Shown here in pieces: positions 26,624-35,553 of a stretch of DNA of 64,000 bases. The notes beneath the pieces were generated by a model. The model saw only the letters and a program-made list of their open reading frames with translations. It searched no databases and was not told the DNA's origin. The DNA is from Flammeovirgaceae bacterium. Its GTDB lineage: Bacteria; Bacteroidota; Bacteroidia; Cytophagales; Cyclobacteriaceae. Made by a program: the position numbers and the translations under genes. Location of the stretch: NCBI GenBank assembly GCA_015180985.1, contig CP054185.1:2039001-2103000 (forward strand), read 5' to 3'. Position 1 is the first letter of the stretch. Every line of letters begins with the position of its first letter.

Positions 26624-27454
26624 ATGCAGATAGACCCCAAAGAAACACCGGTACCTAAAATGCACAGCTACCTGCTTGGTGCTGTTGCCCCAAGGCCCAT
26701 AGCTTTTGCCAGCACTGTAGATAAGGAAAGCAAAGTAAACCTGAGTCCGTTTAGTTTCTTTAATGTATTCAGCGCCAACCCGCCTATTCTTATCTTTTCA
26801 CCCGCCCGCAGGGGAAGAGATAATACAGTAAAAAATACATACGAGAATGTACTGGAAGTACCGGAGGTGGTTATCAATGTTGTGAGTTACTCTATAGTGC
26901 AACAAACCTCTTTAGCCAGTGCCGAATACCCCAAAGGCGTGAATGAGTTTATCAAAGCCGGATTAACCCAAATCCCTTCCGTAAAGGTAAAGCCTCCGAG
27001 AGTTGGTGAATCAAAAATCAGCATGGAGTGTAAGGTGAATAATGTGATTAGCCTTGGCGATGGAGGTGCAGCCGGTAACCTGGTTATTTGCGAAGTCCTG
27101 CTGATGCACATTGATGACAGTGTGCTGGATGCTGAAGGAAAAATCGATCCGTTTAAACTGGATGCCGTGGCCCGTATGGGTGGTGATTGGTATTGTCGCG
27201 CAAACGGGGATAGTTTGTTCCGGCTGCCTCAACCGGGATTGAAACTGGGCATTGGCATTGAACAACTGCCGGAGGCCGTTCGAAACAGCCCGGTGTTCAG
27301 CGGTTCCGATCTGGCTTTGCTGGCCGGGGTCGAGCAACTTCCATCAGTTGTTCAGCCTGGTAAATGGGCTTCAGATACAGCCATTCATCAAAAAGCTAAG
27401 GAAGTACTTGTCCGTGGCGATGTTGCAGGCGCTTGGAGGATTCTTGCCGGCTAA
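26624..27454 (+). CDS. Flavin reductase family protein
   Basis: A 276-residue FMN-binding split-barrel protein of the flavin reductase (DIM6/NTAB-like) family, probably binding FMN and NAD(P)H. The N-terminal part carries the family pattern LLGAVAPRPIAFASTVD, LSPFSFFNVFSANPPILIF and VINVVSYSIVQQ. Length exceeds the minimal domain (~160) by a C-terminal extension of about 100 residues of unknown role. It is encoded 3 bp after fahA, hence an aromatic-degradation operon is likely; which monooxygenase it serves is unknown. Confidence 0.88.
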   Translation: MQIDPKETPVPKMHSYLLGAVAPRPIAFASTVDKESKVNLSPFSFFNVFSANPPILIFSPARRGRDNTVKNTYENVLEVPEVVINVVSYSIVQQTSLASAEYPKGVNEFIKAGLTQIPSVKVKPPRVGESKISMECKVNNVISLGDGGAAGNLVICEVLLMHIDDSVLDAEGKIDPFKLDAVARMGGDWYCRANGDSLFRLPQPGLKLGIGIEQLPEAVRNSPVFSGSDLALLAGVEQLPSVVQPGKWASDTAIHQKAKEVLVRGDVAGAWRILAG

Positions 27455-27468
27455 TTAACTGCGTGGTC

Positions 27469-28449
27469 TTAATCCCTGTACATCACTGCTTTCACTGCTC
27501 GCACCGTGCGTTCAACATTTGGCAGTATGGCCTGGATTAACGTTGGCGCGTAAGGCAGGGGTGCATCTGCACTTGTTATGCGATGGATGGGAGCATCCAG
27601 GTAATCAAATGCGTGCTTCTGTATGTGGTAGGTAATTTCGGTTGAAATAGAAGACAACGGCCAGGCTTCTTCAACAATTACCAGCCGGTTGGTTTTCTTT
27701 ACCGATTCCACCACCGTTGCATAATCAATCGGGCGTACACTGCGCAGGTCAATCACTTCGGCCGATATGCCGTCCTTTTCCAGCTCCAGTGCCGCGGCCA
27801 GTGCTACTTTCATAATCTTGCCAAAGGAAACGATCGTTACATCGGTGCCTTGTCGTTTTACATCGGCCACCCCGATGGGGATGAGGTATTCTTCAGCCGG
27901 TACATCGCCCTTGTCGCCATACATCAGTTCACTTTCCATGAAAATAACGGGATCGTTATCGCGGATGGATGTTTTTAGCAAGCCTTTGGCATCGTACGGG
28001 TTGGAGGGTACTACTACTTTTAAACCCGGGCAGTTGGCATACCAGTTTTCAAAGTTCTGCGAGTGTTGTGCGCCAAGCTGGCCGGCATTTCCGGTGGGTC
28101 CGCGGAACACGATCGGGACGTTGTATTGTCCGCCCGACATGGAGTACATTTTGGCGGCTGAATTAATCACCTGGTCAATAGCCACCAGCGAGAAATTGAA
28201 GGTCATAAATTCAACAATAGGCCTCAAACCATTCATAGCTGCGCCAACGCCAACTCCGGCAAAACCAAGTTCTGATATAGGCGTATCGATTACCCGTTCC
28301 GGCCCGAACTCATCAAGCATTCCCTGGCTTACTTTGTAGGCGCCATTATATTCGGCTACTTCTTCACCCATCAGCAGCACGGCAGGGTCTCTGCGCATTT
28401 CTTCGCTCATGGCTTCGCGCAGGGCTTCACGGAACTGGATTTCTCGCAT
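27469..28449 (-). CDS. pdhB: Pyruvate dehydrogenase E1 component beta subunit
   Basis: A 326-residue E1 beta subunit. Together with alpha it decarboxylates pyruvate with thiamine diphosphate and passes the acetyl group to E2. It has the transketolase-like pyrimidine-binding domain (MGEEVAEYNGAYKVS, the catalytic-type Glu and ThDP contacts; ISELGFAGVGVGAAM) and the C-terminal transketolase domain (VIDLRSVRPIDYATV). The alpha subunit and E2 genes are not adjacent, so pdhB stands alone here. A branched-chain E1 beta is possible but less likely. The plus-strand flavin reductase gene converges on it 14 bp away. Confidence 0.93.
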   Translation of the reverse strand: MREIQFREALREAMSEEMRRDPAVLLMGEEVAEYNGAYKVSQGMLDEFGPERVIDTPISELGFAGVGVGAAMNGLRPIVEFMTFNFSLVAIDQVINSAAKMYSMSGGQYNVPIVFRGPTGNAGQLGAQHSQNFENWYANCPGLKVVVPSNPYDAKGLLKTSIRDNDPVIFMESELMYGDKGDVPAEEYLIPIGVADVKRQGTDVTIVSFGKIMKVALAAALELEKDGISAEVIDLRSVRPIDYATVVESVKKTNRLVIVEEAWPLSSISTEITYHIQKHAFDYLDAPIHRITSADAPLPYAPTLIQAILPNVERTVRAVKAVMYRD

Positions 28450-28524
28450 ACAAAACTTTGTTGAAAGGCTGTAAAAATAAGGGATGGAATCAGGCTATAA
28501 AATGAATTTCTGTAAATCTGAAAT

Positions 28525-28557
28525 AAAAAAAGAACCCTGACGCAGGGCCAGGGTTCT
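28525..28557 (-). terminator. Rho-independent terminator of OmpA/TPR lipoprotein gene
   Basis: On the minus strand, a perfect 9-bp stem AGAACCCTG (28549-28557) / CAGGGTTCT (28531-28539), 9-nt loop, then TTTTTT. It lies 20 bp downstream of the stop of the 589-residue lipoprotein gene. Confidence 0.88.
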
Positions 28558-28577
28558 TATTGGTTAAGCGAACCTTA

Positions 28578-30347
28578 TTATTTCAATGCATTGCGGAATG
28601 CCTCGGTAGTATTCCATTTTGCAAACTCAAGGTCGGTTAATGCCATTTCCTTCAGCGAAGGATCGGCTTTAACGGCATTGGTCAGGTTGCTCACTACGCC
28701 ATCGGCATTACCCAAACGGGCGGATGCCACGGCAGCACCGTAGTAAGCAAGGGCGTGATTGCTGTTGAGGCGGGTGGCCTCGTTAAACGAAGTAATGGCG
28801 TTTTGATATTCTTTATTGAGTACTTGCGCCAGCCCTTTGTTAAAGAGGTTATCAGCTGTATTGGCGGCTGATGACAACGCGCTTACTGCTTCGCGGTAGC
28901 GGGCAGTAGTAATGGCGGCCGAACCTTTTACACCGTTTAATCCGGCTGCATTGTCGCCACGCAGTGCCGAAGCACGGTTAGCGTAGTTATAGGCTGCATA
29001 CGCATTGCCTTTAAACAGGGCTACGGAAGCCAGGTTGGCATTTACTTCGGGTGCTGCATTGAGGCGTGCGGCAATGTCCAGTTGGGCCTGGGCTTTATCC
29101 ATCAATGAAGATGCATTGGAAGGGTTGGCGAGAGCCTGCCCGATGTAAGCAGCAGCCAGGTTGTTGTGTGCGTTCCAGTAGGTTCCCTTTTTCGTAGCGG
29201 CTTCGTAGATGGCTGCTTTTTCTTCTACCGAAGGAGTAAGCGTAGCTGAATACATCAGCTCTTCAAACGAAAGCGCATCGGCAGCAGCCTGGCCGGTTGT
29301 GATTTGTTTTGCCAATACAGAAATTTCTTCATCAGTTTTTTTGTCTTTGATGGTCAGGATTTCTGTTTTAGCTGTACGCAAACCAGGGTAAACTTCCTTG
29401 AACACTTTTTTGTAAGTAGGCAGTTTCTTCATTTGTTTCTCCTGGTCTTCAAAGCTACCGCCAGCGTTAATAATATTCAGGTATTCAGCTTTTTCTTCAG
29501 ATGAAATTCCCTGGTATGCTGACAATGCAGTTTTAAATTCGTTCCACTCGCGGATGATGGGTTTCAGAACAAACTGAATGGAATCAGCCTTGCCCTTATA
29601 ATCATACTTCTTCATCTGATCGCGGTAGAACTTTTCAATGGCTTTGGCGCGATCAGGCGAAAGCTTGCTGTTTATGCGCTCGGCACCTTCGGGTGAGTGG
29701 GTACCGGTGATGGTAACGGTTTTGGTTACATTTTTTGATGCGATGAAGGCATCCAGTTGCTTTCCCTTATCGCTCTGGATTTCGGATTTACGCAACACCG
29801 AACGACCCTGTTCAAAAATAAAATCAGGGATCACTACAGGAATAATTTCTTCCTGGTTGTTATAACCGTGAGCAGCATAGGCGGCAAAGTAAACGGGTTT
29901 AACCAGCTTGGAAGTGGTAATGATACCCACTGCAACGTCCATGCGCGGAGTGGCTTTTGATTTGCTGCCTTTGGTGGCTACACCTTCTACCTGAACAATA
30001 CCCGACTTCATGGCCGGCTTATAGGCAAATGAAAAATCCTTGCTTACGCGCGGTTGTTCGGTTGAACTGTTCGGATAATCGTTGGCGTTGAAGGTAATCG
30101 GATCCAGGGCAGTTTCCTGATCACCGTATTTATAGAAAGTATTAAGGGTGTAAACCGTTCCTTTCTTGAGCATCTTCACAGGCAGGTTGGCTGCCATTGA
30201 AAATACTACGGTATCCTTATGCACCTCAAGGGGGTTGGGTGTAACGGTTAATTGCTGGTCTTTCGCCATTTTCACCATCTGGGGGAGGGTACACCCCGCA
30301 AGGTTTAACACGCCTGCGATTAGAAATGCGTAAACTAATTTTCTCAT
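28578..30347 (-). CDS. Lipoprotein with OmpA-like and TPR domains
   Basis: A 589-residue predicted outer-membrane lipoprotein. The ATG at 30347 starts a signal segment ending in the lipobox LAGC (Cys19). Residues ~175-245 are an OmpA/peptidoglycan-associated-like domain (FIFEQGRSVLRKSE, TGTHSPEGAERIN and LSPDRAKAI, the peptidoglycan-contact region). Residues ~390-585 are TPR-like helical repeats (YWNAHNNLAAAYIGQA, AYYGAAVASARLGNADG). It likely tethers the outer membrane to the cell wall. Architecturally it recalls TPR-OmpA proteins associated with the T9SS (PorE-type), but the domain order differs, so this is only a suggestion. A consensus promoter and strong terminator suggest high expression. 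Confidence 0.85.
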   Translation of the reverse strand: MRKLVYAFLIAGVLNLAGCTLPQMVKMAKDQQLTVTPNPLEVHKDTVVFSMAANLPVKMLKKGTVYTLNTFYKYGDQETALDPITFNANDYPNSSTEQPRVSKDFSFAYKPAMKSGIVQVEGVATKGSKSKATPRMDVAVGIITTSKLVKPVYFAAYAAHGYNNQEEIIPVVIPDFIFEQGRSVLRKSEIQSDKGKQLDAFIASKNVTKTVTITGTHSPEGAERINSKLSPDRAKAIEKFYRDQMKKYDYKGKADSIQFVLKPIIREWNEFKTALSAYQGISSEEKAEYLNIINAGGSFEDQEKQMKKLPTYKKVFKEVYPGLRTAKTEILTIKDKKTDEEISVLAKQITTGQAAADALSFEELMYSATLTPSVEEKAAIYEAATKKGTYWNAHNNLAAAYIGQALANPSNASSLMDKAQAQLDIAARLNAAPEVNANLASVALFKGNAYAAYNYANRASALRGDNAAGLNGVKGSAAITTARYREAVSALSSAANTADNLFNKGLAQVLNKEYQNAITSFNEATRLNSNHALAYYGAAVASARLGNADGVVSNLTNAVKADPSLKEMALTDLEFAKWNTTEAFRNALK

Positions 30348-30382
30348 TTGAATTTGATTTAAGGTTGCTTTTAATCGAGTCG

Positions 30383-30414
30383 CAAAAGTACATTTAGCGA
30401 CCTTTTTTTGCAAT
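30383..30414 (-). promoter_or_regulatory. Promoter of OmpA/TPR lipoprotein
   Basis: Minus-strand ATTG (30411-30414), 20-bp spacer, TACTTTTG (30383-30390). The -7 box is exact and the -33 box has one mismatch. It lies 35 bp upstream of the ATG. Confidence 0.68.
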
Positions 30415-30466
30415 TATAGTCAAAAAATAAAGATTTTAGCCCTGGATTAAGCATGGGTCGGAACCC

Positions 30467-30474
30467 TATATTTG
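30467..30474 (+). promoter_or_regulatory. -7 box of PspC gene
   Basis: TATATTTG, exact TAnnTTTG, 55 bp upstream of the PspC ATG at 30530. No clear -33 element. Confidence 0.5.
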
Positions 30475-30529
30475 TATTCGTGTTTTTAATCGTTAAATAA
30501 CCCCATTACCGGTTAAGAGGCCATTAATT

Positions 30530-30757
30530 ATGGGTAAACTGATTGACCGCATTCAGCTTTTTTTTGAAGGATATGCCTTTGGCGTATGTACGCGACTGGG
30601 CGAAAAACTGGGTATTGCTACATCTACGGTTAGGTTGTTTTTTATTTATGCCTCGTTTATCACGTTTGGCTCGCCTATTATTATTTATCTGGGCCTGGCG
30701 TTTATTATGAACCTGCGTAAATACCTGCGCAGGCGTAATCCTGTTTGGGATTATTAA
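30530..30757 (+). CDS. PspC-domain small membrane protein
   Basis: A 75-residue inner-membrane protein. It has an N-terminal amphipathic stretch, then the PspC domain (residues ~15-66): GYAFGVCTRLGEKLGIATSTVRL leading into a single hydrophobic helix pair (FFIYASFITFG, PIIIYLGLAFIM) and a basic C-terminal tail (RKYLRRR). PspC proteins sense envelope stress in enterobacteria; a stand-alone Bacteroidota copy has no proven partner. There is no PspA or PspB gene nearby. The ATG at 30530 is in a 183-bp gap between divergent genes. Confidence 0.85.
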   Translation: MGKLIDRIQLFFEGYAFGVCTRLGEKLGIATSTVRLFFIYASFITFGSPIIIYLGLAFIMNLRKYLRRRNPVWDY

Positions 30758-30767
30758 ACGGCCTAAA

Positions 30768-31772
30768 CTATTTCAATTGGATGCTTTTTCTGCCCAGCAG
30801 GTAGTACAACAATACCACTGAACCCCGGTAGATATTGTGTATTGAATAGGGGAGTTGTTGCCTTAATCGCCTCCGCTTCTTAACAGTATTTAACAGCGAG
30901 GTAACAACGCGGAAATGTGCTTTTAACACCGAACTTGCATGACTGGCGTTTCCTTCAACCAGGAACTTTACGGCCGCCAGGTAGTCTAAGCCAATACGCA
31001 GCGGAAGCGTTAACACAAGTCTCCATCCGGGCAGGTGATGGATGAGCAGGTTAAGGCCGTTGCGAAAGTTATAATACGTTTTAACCGGGCTTGATTGTGA
31101 CAGCGTACCTCCCCCGACATGGTAAACAGCACTGATACCGCAATAGAGTACCTGCCTGCCGCTTCGGTGTATTTTCCAGCACAGGTCAATTTCTTCCATG
31201 TGTGCAAAAAAGTCTTCATCCAAACCGCTGAACTGGCGGTAAACTTCTGACCGGATAACCAGACAGGCACCACTTGCCCAGAATACCGGGCGGATGTCAT
31301 TATATTGGCCTTCGTCTTTCTCGGTGTAATTAAATAACCTTCCCCTGCAAAACGGGTAGCCGAGTGCATCCAGGCAGCCGCCTCCGGCTCCGGCATATTC
31401 AAAGTGATCTTTTCGGTGATAAGACAAAATTTTGGGCTGAACTGCCGCTACCCCGGGCTGCTGCTCCAGTAACGCAAGCATCGGCTGCAGCCAGCCTTCG
31501 GTAACTTCTACATCGGAGTTTAGCAATACATAGTATTTTGCCTCAACCTGGCTGAGTGCACGGTTGTATCCACCGCAGAATCCAAAGTTATGATCGAGTT
31601 TAATCAGGTTAACTTGCGGAAAATCTTTTTGCAGCATTGCAACCGAATTGTCGGTTGATGCATTATCGGCTACAATAATACGGGCATGGGGTGAATTCCG
31701 GATAACACCGGGTAAAAACTGTTGGAGTAATTTTTCTCCGTTGTAGTTGAGGATTACAATGGCGGTATTCAA
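30768..31772 (-). CDS. Glycosyltransferase family 2 protein
   Basis: A 334-residue GT-A fold glycosyltransferase. It has AIVILNYNGEK at the start, the nucleotide-sugar DNASTDNSV motif, the DxD-like LLNSDVEV, and a typical rhamnosyltransferase-like DEDFFAHMEEIDLCWK segment. The C-terminus is basic with a weak membrane-association helix. It probably adds a sugar to a cell-surface glycan; the donor is unknown. No in-frame ATG precedes the motif, so the start is TTG at 31772. It follows the YbaB gene by 22 bp and probably shares its promoter. It converges on the PspC gene. Confidence 0.87.
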   Translation of the reverse strand: MNTAIVILNYNGEKLLQQFLPGVIRNSPHARIIVADNASTDNSVAMLQKDFPQVNLIKLDHNFGFCGGYNRALSQVEAKYYVLLNSDVEVTEGWLQPMLALLEQQPGVAAVQPKILSYHRKDHFEYAGAGGGCLDALGYPFCRGRLFNYTEKDEGQYNDIRPVFWASGACLVIRSEVYRQFSGLDEDFFAHMEEIDLCWKIHRSGRQVLYCGISAVYHVGGGTLSQSSPVKTYYNFRNGLNLLIHHLPGWRLVLTLPLRIGLDYLAAVKFLVEGNASHASSVLKAHFRVVTSLLNTVKKRRRLRQQLPYSIHNIYRGSVVLLYYLLGRKSIQLK

Positions 31773-31794
31773 GGTGGGTAAGTATAGTATGCAG

Positions 31795-32130
31795 TTATCC
31801 CATCATGCTTCCTAAATCCATTCCGGGTATATTGGGCAGTAATCCTTCGGTGCTTTTGCGCAACGATTCTTTGGCCAGCATTTCAGCCTCTTCCATCGCT
31901 TTATTGATTGCAGCAACAATCAGATCCTGAACGATGACTTTGTCATCGGCTTTGAGCAAACTGGCGTCCACATCCAGTGCAATAAGTTGCTTTTTTCCGT
32001 TTACCGTGGCCTTCACCATGCCGCCTCCTGATTCGCCTTGGGCTCGGATGTTTACCAGGTTATCCTGCGCTTCTTTTAAACGGGCCTGAACTTCCTTCAT
32101 TTTGCCCATCATTTTCATCATGTCAATCAT
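31795..32130 (-). CDS. YbaB/EbfC family nucleoid-associated protein
   Basis: A 111-residue YbaB/EbfC-type DNA-binding protein. These form dimers with a tweezer-like shape and coat DNA. It has an N-terminal Met-rich helix (MIDMMKMMGKMKEVQ), a central GGMVKATVNGKKQL strand core and a C-terminal helix. The ATG at 32130 starts 4 bp after an exact -7 box (32135-32142), suggesting a leaderless or near-leaderless mRNA. dnaX and recR, the classical neighbours elsewhere, are not here. Confidence 0.92.
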   Translation of the reverse strand: MIDMMKMMGKMKEVQARLKEAQDNLVNIRAQGESGGGMVKATVNGKKQLIALDVDASLLKADDKVIVQDLIVAAINKAMEEAEMLAKESLRKSTEGLLPNIPGMDLGSMMG

Positions 32131-32134
32131 GGTG

Positions 32135-32142
32135 CAAAGGTA
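32135..32142 (-). promoter_or_regulatory. -7 box immediately before ybaB
   Basis: Minus-strand TACCTTTG, exact TAnnTTTG, ending 4 bp from the ATG. It lies in the 45-bp gap after the T9SS cargo gene. Confidence 0.55.
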
Positions 32143-32175
32143 AGGTATGCGGGTGTGCTTAAAAATCGGGGCTGG

Positions 32176-34065
32176 CTATTTCTTTCGGAGCAGTACCACC
32201 GATCCGCTGCGGGTAAATGATCGCCCGGCCAGGTCGGTCAGGCTGGCCACAAAGGCATACGTGCCTTCGGGTTGTTCTTTTCCTTTAAAGGTGCCGTCCC
32301 ATCCGGTATCAAGGTTATCGGATACAAATAACAGTTCTCCCCAGCGGTTGTAAATTTTCATTTCAAAGCGGGCAATGTACCGGCCGAATACTTTAAAAAT
32401 CTCATTGCCTGGCGGTCCCTGGTTATCGGGCGTAAAGGCGGTCGGGTAATACAGTTTGGGTTCTTTGATGATACTTATTTCGTTGGATACGGCCTGGCCC
32501 AGTCCACCATCGTTTGCGTTTGCTTTAACCACATAGCGAAAAACCTGGTTAGCCGGATCTTCGGCATCATCAAACAAGGTTGTACTTGTACCGGTATTAA
32601 ACACCTGAACCAGACTGCCACCGGCATCGTATTTCTCCACCACGTAGTTGCTCACTCCGTTACGCCAGCCTGCGTAGGGTGTCCAACTGAGGTTAACGGC
32701 ATTTTCGTTGGTCAGGCTGCCTGCCAGCCTGATCGGACAAACTTCCAAACCCGGTGAGGACGCATTTCCACACACATCGCGGTAATTAATCAGGTAGCAA
32801 AATTCACCGGCTGTGGTGTACTGGTTGTCGGTAAAATTTTGAACAGTAGTTTGGCCTATCTGTCCGAATGAACCTGATCCTGACTTTCGGAACACCGTGT
32901 ATTCCACCGGTGTGAAGGCCACATCCTGCAGCCAGGTGAGGGCCACACCGGCTGTACTCACAACCGCGGTAACATTATTGGTGGCTGTAGGTATATCGGT
33001 GGATATGGCTTGTCCGCATTTTTGTAGCGAAATACTTTGGCTGCCATTGGCGTAGCTTGATGTAACCTGGTAACAGTAGGTGGTTCCGCAGGTAATATTG
33101 GTATCGCTGTAAGGTGATGCAACTGGTGTGGCGAGGGTAGTTCCATCGCGGTTTACCGAAAAATTGGCAATGCCTGCCGGATGCGTTACCCAGGTTAGGT
33201 TGTTTACATTGTTTTGAATGGCCAAATCAAAATTGGTGCTGCATATAATGTTAGAATAGGCTGTGGTGGTGTTGGTACACATATCAAACGCGCCCAACCT
33301 GAAACAGTAGTAGTTGTCATCGGGTCGGAGATTGGTTAGCGATGCTGCTGTTGAATTATATACTGTCTGCGCCAGTTGAAAGGTGCTGTTGTTATTGGTG
33401 GCTATTTCGAGCCGGTATTGAATGTTGGCCCCGGTAACCAGGTCCTGATCGATTTGGCTGCCGCTTACTACGCGTAGTTCATCAATAAACGGAGTGGGCA
33501 AGGTGGCCAGGGCCACAACCGATTGAGTATTCGACATGCAATTATCTGCTGCATTTACATCTTTGCCCCGTACCGAAATATTTTTTGAGCCTCCGGATCC
33601 GAACGTATGATTATTAACAGCCAGGCTGCCTTTGGGCACCTGTACCTCGGGCGAGGCATCGTTGTAGTTAATGATGTAGGCATCGTAGTTGGTATCGGTT
33701 ACCCGAACCTGAACCTGGTTGCCGTTGCAGGTAAAAATGTTGAATTCAGGCGGCAGGTTGGGTCTGACTGTTATCTGGATTTGATCCGGGCCGATATTCT
33801 GATAATTAACCTGCAAGGTATAGGTGCCCGGTTGGGTGTAGGTGTGGGAAAACACATTTTGCTGTATTGGAGTACCATCGCCCCAAACCATGTCGCATGG
33901 TTTCAGGCCGGTGCACTCGCCCGTGGTTATCAGGTTGGCGTTGGTAATGGTTACTGTTAGGGCTGCGCATCCTTTCCGCTGGTCAATTTCAAAGCGGCCG
34001 CCTGTGCTTACGAATTGCCCGAAGCCCAGGGTTGGCAGAACTACCAGAAGAAAACTGAGGCGCAT
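32176..34065 (-). CDS. Secreted protein with T9SS type B sorting domain
   Basis: A 629-residue secreted protein. Residues 1-17 are a signal peptide (MRLSFLLVVLPTLGFGQ). The N-terminal ~120 residues hold a PKD-like segment (VFSHTYTQPGTYTLQVNY), then repeated FN3-like modules (~185-530). The C-terminal ~85 residues are a T9SS type B, gliding-motility-associated domain: YPTAFTPDN, EMKIYNRWGELLF, GWDGTFKG and PEGTYAFVA. It would pass the inner membrane by Sec and the outer membrane by T9SS. No enzyme motif was found, so an adhesin or surface-matrix role is likely. It is 3 bp after hutH in the same operon. Confidence 0.88.
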   Translation of the reverse strand: MRLSFLLVVLPTLGFGQFVSTGGRFEIDQRKGCAALTVTITNANLITTGECTGLKPCDMVWGDGTPIQQNVFSHTYTQPGTYTLQVNYQNIGPDQIQITVRPNLPPEFNIFTCNGNQVQVRVTDTNYDAYIINYNDASPEVQVPKGSLAVNNHTFGSGGSKNISVRGKDVNAADNCMSNTQSVVALATLPTPFIDELRVVSGSQIDQDLVTGANIQYRLEIATNNNSTFQLAQTVYNSTAASLTNLRPDDNYYCFRLGAFDMCTNTTTAYSNIICSTNFDLAIQNNVNNLTWVTHPAGIANFSVNRDGTTLATPVASPYSDTNITCGTTYCYQVTSSYANGSQSISLQKCGQAISTDIPTATNNVTAVVSTAGVALTWLQDVAFTPVEYTVFRKSGSGSFGQIGQTTVQNFTDNQYTTAGEFCYLINYRDVCGNASSPGLEVCPIRLAGSLTNENAVNLSWTPYAGWRNGVSNYVVEKYDAGGSLVQVFNTGTSTTLFDDAEDPANQVFRYVVKANANDGGLGQAVSNEISIIKEPKLYYPTAFTPDNQGPPGNEIFKVFGRYIARFEMKIYNRWGELLFVSDNLDTGWDGTFKGKEQPEGTYAFVASLTDLAGRSFTRSGSVVLLRKK

Positions 34066-34068
34066 TCT

Positions 34069-35553
34069 TTAAAATAGAGTTTCACGGATAAATTTTTCAG
34101 CCCGCTGCATGTCGTTGTGCAGCACACGGTCCTGTTCTACAAACGGAACCACCTGGCGGAAAGTATTTACAAACTTTTCAATCCGGGGCGATGATTTTAT
34201 CGGCCTGCGGAATTCAAGGGCCTGTGCTGCCGTAAGTAATTCGATGGCGAGAATGGAATACAGATTATTTACGACTCGGTAAGCTTTGGTGGCGGCATTG
34301 GCGCCCATGCTTACGTGATCTTCCTGGCCGTTGGAAGAAACAATGGAATCAACTGAAGCGGGCGTACTGAGTTGTTTGTTTTGGCTTACCAGCGAAGCGG
34401 CTGTGTATTGCGGAATCATCATGCCTGAGTTAATACCCGGGTTGGCCACTAAGTAATTGGGCAGGTCGCGGGCGCCCGAAATAAGCTGAAACGTTCTGCG
34501 TTCGGAAATGCTGCCCAGTTCGCTTAATGCGATGCATAAAAAATCCAGTGCCAGCGCCAGCGGCTGGCCGTGAAAATTACCGGCCGAAATAATCTGGTCT
34601 TCTTCCGGAAAAATATTCGGGTTGTCGGTAACACTATTTACCTCGATGAGAATCGTGTTGGTTATGTGATCAAGTGCATCGAAAGTAGCTCCATGAACCT
34701 GGGGGATGCAACGGAAGGAGTAGGGATCCTGCACGTGTTTTTTTGGGTGTGCAATAAGTTCGCTGCCGTGAAGCAGTTCAACAATTTCTTTGGCAATGCG
34801 GCCTTGCCCGGTATGTAGACGAATAGCGTGAACATTCGGTAAAAAGGGTTCAATCCGTCCGTCAAAGGCATCCAGCGAAAGTGCTGAAATTAAATTAGCC
34901 AGCTGCAGCAGGCGGTGGGCATGGTATGTACACCACACGCCATAGGCCAGCATAAACTGTGTTCCGTTTAACAGAGCCAACCCTTCTTTGGCTTTGAAAT
35001 GGATGGGCTGCCAGTTGAATTTTTTATTCAGTTCGGCACCGGTTAGTGTTTTATCCTGGTGGTGAACTTCACCTAAACCGATAAGTGGCAACGACAAATG
35101 GGCCAGTGGGGCAAGGTCGCCCGAAGCCCCCAGAGAACCCATTTCGTAAATCAGTGGAAAGATGTTGTTATTGTAGAATTGAACCAGTCGCTCAACGGTT
35201 TGAAGTTGTACACCCGAGTGCCCATAGCCCAGCGACCGGATTTTCAGAAACAACATCAGTTTTACAACTTCATCCGGAACCAGCGGGCCGGTGCCGCAGG
35301 CATGCGACTTCACCAGATTTTCCTGAAGTTTTTCGAGGTCATCCGCTGAAATGTATTTGTTATACAGTGATCCGAAACCGGTATTAATGCCATAAATCGG
35401 GTGGGTGTTGTCTTTCAGTTTTTCATCGAGATAGGAACGGCACCGCTCAATTTTCTTCTTCACCTCATCGGACAGCTGTAACTGTACTTCTTTTTCAATG
35501 AGGACAGAGAGTTGTTCCAGGCCAAGGGGTTCAGGTCTAAGGGAGAAGATCAC
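34069..35553 (-). CDS. hutH: Histidine ammonia-lyase
   Basis: A 494-residue MIO-dependent lyase converting histidine to urocanate and ammonia. The MIO cofactor triad is Ala143-Ser144-Gly145 (SLGASGDLAPL). SHACGTG (residues 83-89) holds the HAL-type active-site His, and the catalytic Tyr is in YGINTGFG. The His in the SHACG position argues for HAL over PAL/TAL. Start is GTG at 35553, which overlaps the hisS TGA (GTGA), so translation is coupled. hutU and hutI are not adjacent. Confidence 0.93.
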   Translation of the reverse strand: MIFSLRPEPLGLEQLSVLIEKEVQLQLSDEVKKKIERCRSYLDEKLKDNTHPIYGINTGFGSLYNKYISADDLEKLQENLVKSHACGTGPLVPDEVVKLMLFLKIRSLGYGHSGVQLQTVERLVQFYNNNIFPLIYEMGSLGASGDLAPLAHLSLPLIGLGEVHHQDKTLTGAELNKKFNWQPIHFKAKEGLALLNGTQFMLAYGVWCTYHAHRLLQLANLISALSLDAFDGRIEPFLPNVHAIRLHTGQGRIAKEIVELLHGSELIAHPKKHVQDPYSFRCIPQVHGATFDALDHITNTILIEVNSVTDNPNIFPEEDQIISAGNFHGQPLALALDFLCIALSELGSISERRTFQLISGARDLPNYLVANPGINSGMMIPQYTAASLVSQNKQLSTPASVDSIVSSNGQEDHVSMGANAATKAYRVVNNLYSILAIELLTAAQALEFRRPIKSSPRIEKFVNTFRQVVPFVEQDRVLHNDMQRAEKFIRETLF